Source: Lotus japonicus (lineage: Eukaryota > Streptophyta > Magnoliopsida > Fabales > Fabaceae). From it: a stretch of 64,000 nt of DNA. Where the stretch lies: contig NC_080041.1 in assembly GCF_012489685.1 (NCBI RefSeq), forward strand, positions 30,059,780-30,123,779, given 5' to 3'. Below, in pieces: positions 58,433-64,000 of the stretch (position 1 is the stretch's first letter; every line of letters begins with the position of its first letter). A model generated the notes under the pieces. The model was not told where the DNA came from, did not search any database, and was given only the letters and a program-made list of their open reading frames with translations. Both the position numbers and the translations under genes were made by a program.

Positions 58433-59217
58433 TAAGGCGAGAGCGAGCTGGATCTGAGGCGAAGGAAGACAGTGCACCCCACGTAGGCTGCGGAGTAAAA
58501 TGCAAAATGCAGAAACATACTTTTGTACTTATCCCAAGAAGTCATTGGCCAAAAGCGCCCGAAAATGGTAAAAACAAAGACACATTCTTGTTCTCCATCT
58601 CGGGAGTTTGTTGGCTATCACGCCTGATTGAAAATACAAAAATTGTATCCAGCAATTTCAATCACACTGAATTGCGGCGAGAGCTCGGTGGGAAAAATTC
58701 CCTGAAGGTGGCAATCCCAACACGACCTTGATGTCTAGGGATTGCTCCGGAAAAGCCGACGCAGCTCGCCGTCACTCGTCGGCGATGTGTGCGGATAAGC
58801 TTCTTATCCCAGTAATCTCCCCGAAATATGGGCGAGCATTTTTCAACTAGGCTCGAAAGTCTCGGGTAAACCCATATGGCCATTGGGCACTGAGCAATTG
58901 TAAGTCCCCACCTAATAAGGCTTGAGGGGCCGCACCTACTAGGTGCGAACAAAAGCCTCGGTTCAAAAACCGAGCAACAAGTCCTAGTTGAACCCAGCAC
59001 ACCATCAATGTCGTCAGACGTAATTCAGAAACAGAGAAATGATGAAGGACGCGAGAGATAAAATCGAAAAGCGCTAAAACGTGCGAGAGAAATAATATAA
59101 TATTGAAAACCGAAAACGGCTGGCTTAAACTAAGATACGACGAGTAAAACAAAATAGTACTAACATTACAATAATCCAATATAAAAATAAGAAGTAAACA
59201 TTATTCTATATGTATAT
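58433..59217. other. Non-coding spacer between integrase and the antisense ORF
   Basis: GC-moderate sequence with only short random ORFs. No polypurine tract or LTR border is recognised. Confidence 0.5.
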
Positions 59218-60879
59218 TCATTTTTTCTCCACAGCATCCCCAAGGTCAACATTGGCGACTCCCAGTGGATCTTCGACACCCTCCAGCCCGGCGGGTGTAA
59301 TCTTCTTAAAAACTCCTAAGGGACCAAGGTCGATGTTCGGATGGAGATGTTTGACTTGAGCCTTGGCGATCAGGAAGCCGCGGATACGCTCATTGGCCAC
59401 CGGTTGAGCAGCATCGCCCCTTATCCTCTCCTCCAAGGCGAGGGCCTGGGCGTCTTTCTCGGCCAAGAGTTTGCGTTTCGACTCCAAATCAAAGCGGGCG
59501 TCGGCAAGAGTTTTACTCCTGTCCGCCAGGTCCCGGCGCAACTTGGCGATTTCCTCATTCTTGGCCGAAAGATCTTCCTTCTGAGAAGCAAGAGTAGCCT
59601 CCCGAGTGCCAAGAGTTTTGCGGAGCCCTTCAATTTGGCTTTCAAGCTGTTCCTCTTTCTTGTCTGCTGCAGCCTTCGCAAACTTCGGCTCAGCGAGTTT
59701 CTTCTGCATCTTCGCCGTTTTTTCCGTTTCCGAGGACAACTGTTTGGACAGCTTGGAGCAATTTTCATTAATTTGGAGGTTGGTCGTGCGCAGTTTCTCC
59801 ACCTCCTGCCAGAGTCCAGCAATCCCGGAAAGGGGGCGGGCTTCCCAAGCCACTTGGGCGAACAGGCAGCCCGCTCGGAGGAGGTTGGACACAGCTTCTT
59901 GAGCAACGTCTTGCGGGTTCTGGTTGGACGTTTCCCTTAGTTTCTCAAGGAAGGGATGAGTAAATAGGAAGGAGAAGAGATCGAAGCTTGATTCGCCAGT
60001 AGGTTCCTGTGGACGATTCAGTGGGGGGTCTTTCTCCACGCCAACAGCCTTGGGAGAAGCAGGAGTTGGTAAGTCAGAGGCAGAAGTTGAGAGGTGAACG
60101 ACAGATGGCGAGGACTGCGCTGCCGGTGACACCGGGGGGCGAGAAAGGCTTTCAACCTGGGCAATGCTCGCCTCGCCCTGGTGAGTAGGTTTAGAGGGGT
60201 CGCCCACACCAACCGGGGCGGGAGTGCCAGAGGCAGTGCCCTCCTCGTCCTCCTCGCCAGAGATGGTTGACGAAGTGAGAGGTGACTTCAGCTCGTCCAG
60301 TTTTCTCTTCTTCGAAGCACCGTCGCCCGACGGCGAGCTTTGTCTTTTCTCCCCAGTAGGAGCAAAAGAAGGGGTTTTAACGCCACCAGAGAGGAAAGCC
60401 TTCAATAGTTCGTTGGAAGAGAAGTTCATTTTTCCTGAAAAGAAAAGGAGAAAGCAGCCATTAGAAATAAAAGACGTATAAAACGAAGGGTGCGACAAAG
60501 GAACAAGAAAAAGGACCTAGTCGGGGAGCAATTTAGATCCTGGGGGACATCAAGCAGTTCTGTTTCAAAGAAGAAGGAAAAAAGGGCATCAGAGGGCGTT
60601 ACGTCAACGCCATGGCAAAGAATCTCAAAACACCGCAGATAGGCCCAGGAGCGGGGATGGAGTTGACAAGGCGAAACGTTCATATTACGCAACATTTGAG
60701 TAAGAAAGGGGAGAAAAAGGAAGCTTAATGCTCAGATCAAGAAACAGGTATTCGTAAACGAAGAAAATGTGGGAATATTTAGGGTCATTAAGTCTACGAT
60801 GCTGCCAGGGCGGTCTTGTTCCCGACATCCAAGTGGAGAAAAGCCCTCTAATAATGGAGAGTGGTAGAGCCCGCTGACC
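59218..60879 (-). CDS. Antisense extra ORF of the Tat-like Gypsy element
   Basis: Minus-strand, probably spliced. Upstream piece (about 60879-60530): IPTFSSFTNTCFL and SIKLPFSP, then after a frameshift CQLHPRSWAYLRCFEILCHG. This matches the Pfam putative gypsy-type transposon domain (xxPSQLHPNSWAFVRAFE style). The main piece (60430-59218) starts at MNFSSNELLKAFLSGG and has a Pro/Ser-rich disordered region. A long coiled coil follows (QLESQIEGLRKTLGTREATL and more), then the ending FLIAKAQVKHLHPNIDLGPL. Tat-lineage elements carry such ORFs antisense between integrase and 3' LTR; the function is unknown. One frameshift near 60700 and the N gap interrupt the 5' part. Confidence 0.75.
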
Positions 60880-60979
60880 NNNNNNNNNNNNNNNNNNNNN
60901 NNNNNNNNNNNNNNNNNNNNNNNNNNNNNNNNNNNNNNNNNNNNNNNNNNNNNNNNNNNNNNNNNNNNNNNNNNNNNNN
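60880..60979. other. Assembly gap (about 100 N)
   Basis: The N run interrupts the 5' part of the Gypsy antisense ORF. The sequence resumes only 13 bases before the next LTR. Confidence 0.98.
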
Positions 60980-60992
60980 TGGAGTTCACAAT

Positions 60993-61860
60993 TGTTGGAA
61001 CATGTTGCCTTGCATTTTGTCAAAACAACTGATTGTCGAAGCAGATGCCGTGGCATCTGACCTCGTGAAGCTAGGACATCAGTCCTCAGCTTGTGTTTCT
61101 GTTATGGGCCTTCTGAAGATTTGCTGAAGATATGTTTTTGAGTTACTTGAGGAGCAAGTAACTATTCCAAAAGGTTTTAGTTGTTGGTTGTTATTTGTTG
61201 AACCAATCTTTGTTAAAAGATTGATTTCTATCTTTACTTGTGCAATAAGAAACCGAATCTATCAAGATTGCGTTTTCAAATTGCTGTTATTGGAATCTGT
61301 TTCTTCAGCCCGTGCTAACCCTAAAGCCCATGCTACCGCTGCTGAAGTCTATAAAAGGATGAAGACCTAAAACGTGAAGATCACCGAAGCTGAAAGAGAG
61401 ATTAAGAGTTTTAGGATATGTTATTGTGCTTCGTCCTGTGTTAGTTGTGAATCTGTCTTTGCTCACTGATTCTATAAAGCAAAGAGAGGTTCTGTGTTGT
61501 TTGATTGCGTTCAAACTTACTTGTTCATTGTTTCACCAATCACTGTGGCAGTATTGAGAGAAAGTGAGAGGGGCTCTCATACTTAGGTTGGATTCTAAGT
61601 AGAAATACACTGGGTAGATTAGGAAGTGAACTATGAACTGAGTCGTTCATGGAGTGTCTGTAATTCCTGGAATCTTGAGATAGTGGATTTCCTTTCTTTG
61701 GGTGCAAACCCTCCAGACGTAGGTGAAAGTTTTCACTGAACTGGGTGAACAACTTCTGAGTGTTATTGTTTTGTTGTTAGTTCTGTTTATTGTTAAGCGA
61801 TTGTCGAACCTCTTGTCTAGCATCGTGCAGGACAATCGTATCAGAGGGAACCTGATTACA
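60993..61860 (+). repeat. 5' LTR of the second Copia element
   Basis: The right border ATTACA is fixed by the adjoining PBS. The left border TGTTGGAACATG is the first TG near the gap. It has no close match to the LTRs of the 44-56 kb element, so it is a different family. Confidence 0.6.
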
Positions 61861-61861
61861 A

Positions 61862-61877
61862 TTGGCATCAGAGCAGG
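61862..61877 (+). other. Primer-binding site of the second Copia element
   Basis: TTGGCATCAGAGCAGG, a one-base variant of the usual TGGTATCAGAGC, immediately after the LTR. Confidence 0.75.
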
Positions 61878-61924
61878 CACCTGTTCTGGTTGGGTGAGCT
61901 CCAGGGAGTTTTATTCAAGTTCTC

Positions 61925-64000
61925 ATGGATAACAAGGAGGGAGGATCAGTCAACAGGCCACCCATTCTGGATGGTACTAACTATGACTACTGGAAGGTTC
62001 GCATGACAGCCTTTCTCAAATCGATTGACAACAAGACTTGGAAAGCTATTGTCAAGGGTTGGAAGCACCCCACTAAGGCTGAGGTTGAAGGCACCTCTAC
62101 TACTGTTGGTGGAAAAACCTGAAGAAGAATGGACCAGTGGTTGAAGATGAAGCTGCACTTGGAAATTCAAAGGCTCTAAATGCTATTTTTAATGGAGTTG
62201 ACAAGAATATGTTTAGGCTGATCAATACATGTACTGTGGCAAAGGATGCTTGGGAAATTCTGAAAACTGCACATGAAGGAACTACTCGAGTAAGGATGTC
62301 AAGACTTCAGATGCTTACTACTCAATTTGAAAATCTGATGATGACTGAAGAAGAGACTATTTCAGAATTCCACATGCGTGTCCGTGACTTGTCTAATGCT
62401 TCATTTGCTTTGGGAGAACCTATGTCAGATGAGAAGCTTGTAAGGAAAATTCTGAGATCTCTTCCTCAGAAGTTTGCTATGAAAGTCACTGCAATTGAGG
62501 AGGCTCAAGACATTGAGAACATGAAGGTTGATGAACTTATTGGCTCCTTGCAGACATTTGAGTTGAAACTGAGTGGAAAATCTGAGAAGAAGAATAAGAG
62601 TATTGCTTTTGTGTCTAACACTGATGAAGGTGATGATGAAGACTGTGAGGGTGAAATTTTTCTGAGGCTCTGGCCATGCTAGCAAAAAAATTCAACAGGG
62701 CTTTGAGGAAGATTGACAAAAGAACCAGACCTAATGCCCAGGACATGAAGTTCGATAACAAACCCAAGTTTTCAAACTCTCAGAGGAAGACCAAGGAAGA
62801 AGAAAGACCTGTTCAGAACAAAGGAGTTCAATGTCATGAATGTGAAGGATATGGTCACATCAGGTCTGAATGTGCCACTTATCTGAAGAAGCAAAAGAAA
62901 GGTATGATGGTAACTTGGTCAGATGAAGACACTGAAGATGAGGAGGAGATATCTGCAAACAAAGTCAATGCTTTCTCTGGAACTATCTGTGAGTCTGAGA
63001 CAAGTGATGAAGACATCTCTGATGAGGAATTGGCTGAAACTTACAAGCTGCTACACAACAAGTGGGAAGAAGCATGTAAACTTGTGAGAGAAAAGCAAAG
63101 TGAGATAGAGCAACTTGTGTCTCAGAATGAAAGGTTGAAAGAGCTCAGCACAAAACTGAAGGAGGATCTGGAGGAATGGCAAAGTAAGTTTAATAATGCT
63201 GATGTTATGGAAAAAGCTAACCTAATATTGATTAATGCAGGACTTCAAGAGGAAGTAACAATTCTGACAAGAAAACTTGAAGCCACTCATAAATCTGTTA
63301 GAATGCTAAACAGTGGTTCTGACATGCTTGATGAGATTCTGAAAGAAACTAGCAAGCAAGGAGGGAGTCTGAAGGGAATTGGTTTTGACTACAGAACAAC
63401 GAACAAAGAAGGTCAAAAAGGATCAAAGAAGTTTGTGTCTGCTGCAAAACAAACTGAATTCAAGAAGCCCAGAAATTATCAGTTGTCAGATCCATTGCCT
63501 CGACATGTACCTCAACATGGGAAATCCCAGCTCAAGCTTGAGAAAATTGTACTTTGGAAGTGTCACTACTGTGGTAAGAATGGTCACATAAAGCCTTACT
63601 GTTACAGGTTATATGGCTATCCTCAGATGCACGATAAAAGGCTTGTTAAGATGAAGAAGGAATGGAAGCCCAAGGGTGAAGTCAGATGTCAGGTAGCCTA
63701 CACGTCCTTCAGAGCATCATCAGAAGAAGATTGGTATTTTGATAGTGGCTGCTCAAAGCACATGACAGGAAACAAGAGCTTCTTGCAAGATATCAGAAGT
63801 CACTCCACTAACTATGTTACTTTTGGAGATGGAGCTAAAGGAAAGATCAAGGGGGTAGGAAAGCTTGTTAGCACAGAATCTCCTAACTTGAACAATGTGT
63901 TGCTTGTAAATGGCTTAACTGCCAACCTAATCAGCATAAGTCAACTGTGCGATCAAGGGTATGATGTGAAGTTCAATAAGATAGAATGTGTTGTGACCAC
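61925..64000 (+). pseudogene. Copia gag-protease of the second element, two frameshifts
   Basis: Starts MDNKEGGSVNRPPILDG. The gag core (YDYWKVRMTAFLKSID, ILRSLPQKF) crosses a frameshift near 62119. A second near 62660 (T run) leads into a long frame open to the window end. That frame holds two zinc knuckles, CHECEGYGHIRSEC and CHYCGKNGHIKPYC, a coiled-coil stretch between them, then the protease motif WYFDSGCSKHMTG (about 63732-63770) and NLISISQLCDQGYDV, the usual Copia segment before integrase. It runs off the window. Two knuckles in one gag are uncommon. Confidence 0.88.

Larger units (their letters stand above)
56699..60879 (+). mobile_element. 3' half of a Tat-like Gypsy element
   Basis: Plus strand: RNase H (56702-57205), integrase (57215-58432), 3' spacer, then an antisense extra ORF on the minus strand (about 60879-59218). 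No LTR is visible before the gap. RT and gag are absent on the left, where the Copia LTR begins. The Copia apparently inserted at the start of the RNase H domain, but the matching left flank is not in this window. Confidence 0.88.
60993..64000 (+). mobile_element. Second SIRE-like Copia element, 5' part
   Basis: Plus strand: candidate 5' LTR 60993-61860 (TGTTGG..ATTACA, left border unconfirmed), PBS at 61862, then gag-pol from 61925 to the window edge. It runs off the right side. Confidence 0.85.

Noticed and set aside
59341..59940. 199-codon plus-strand ORF opposite the Gypsy antisense ORF
   Set aside because: Shadow frame of the coiled-coil coding region; no recognised motif.

Overview
The window is plant nuclear DNA. 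It has spliced genes with GT..AG introns, a pollen-type polygalacturonase, a WAT1/MtN21-like (nodulin-21 family) transporter, a FAR1/MULE transposase gene, a Cassandra-type TRIM and SIRE/Maximus-like Copia and Tat-like Gypsy retrotransposons. The LTR and repeat types resemble those of papilionoid legumes, which is an inference. Three runs of about 100 N (11031-11130, 44584-44683, about 60880-60979) mark scaffold joins. All three lie at repeats, so order across them is not proven by sequence.

Layout. (1) 1-11030: a polygalacturonase (minus strand), an unrecognised minus-strand gene tail, a solo Copia LTR, a long AT-rich interval and the first three exons of a WAT1-like transporter, ending at a gap. 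(2) 11131-15825: a decayed Gypsy gag-protease piece with its LTR, an unknown coding remnant, a full-length Cassandra-like TRIM with 5S-rRNA-like LTRs, and AT-rich DNA. (3) 16057-27061: a near-identical second copy of region 1. Single-base indels are confined to its two ends, and the intact reading frames lie in opposite copies at the two ends. This looks like an unmerged contig overlap rather than a biological duplication.

(4) 27371-44285: the most interesting block. A FAR1/MULE transposase gene with all catalytic residues is followed by a tandem array of tRNA-derived SINE-like 160-bp units, then about 35 copies of a 137/121-bp satellite, a spliced Ulp1-type (C48) protease gene, a GRF-zinc-finger membrane-anchored protein and a double-B3 DNA-binding protein. 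Diverged inverted sequences at 27.37 and 44.28 kb may be the terminal inverted repeats of one ~17-kb Mutator-like element carrying all of these. That is a hypothesis. A 741-bp hAT-like insertion with perfect 8-bp target duplications sits in one intron of the transposase gene.

(5) 44684-56698: a nearly complete SIRE-like Copia element (minus strand) with gag, pol, an env-like region, PBS, PPT and two LTRs. It also carries a plus-strand coiled-coil ORF with its own TATA box, antisense to the element. (6) 56699-60879: the 3' half of a Tat-like Gypsy element (RNase H, integrase, antisense extra ORF) beside the Copia. (7) 60980-64000: the 5' part of a second SIRE-like Copia element on the plus strand.

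Ordinary host genes are few: polygalacturonase, the truncated transporter, and possibly the FAR1-like, Ulp1, GRF and B3 genes if these are not transposon cargo.
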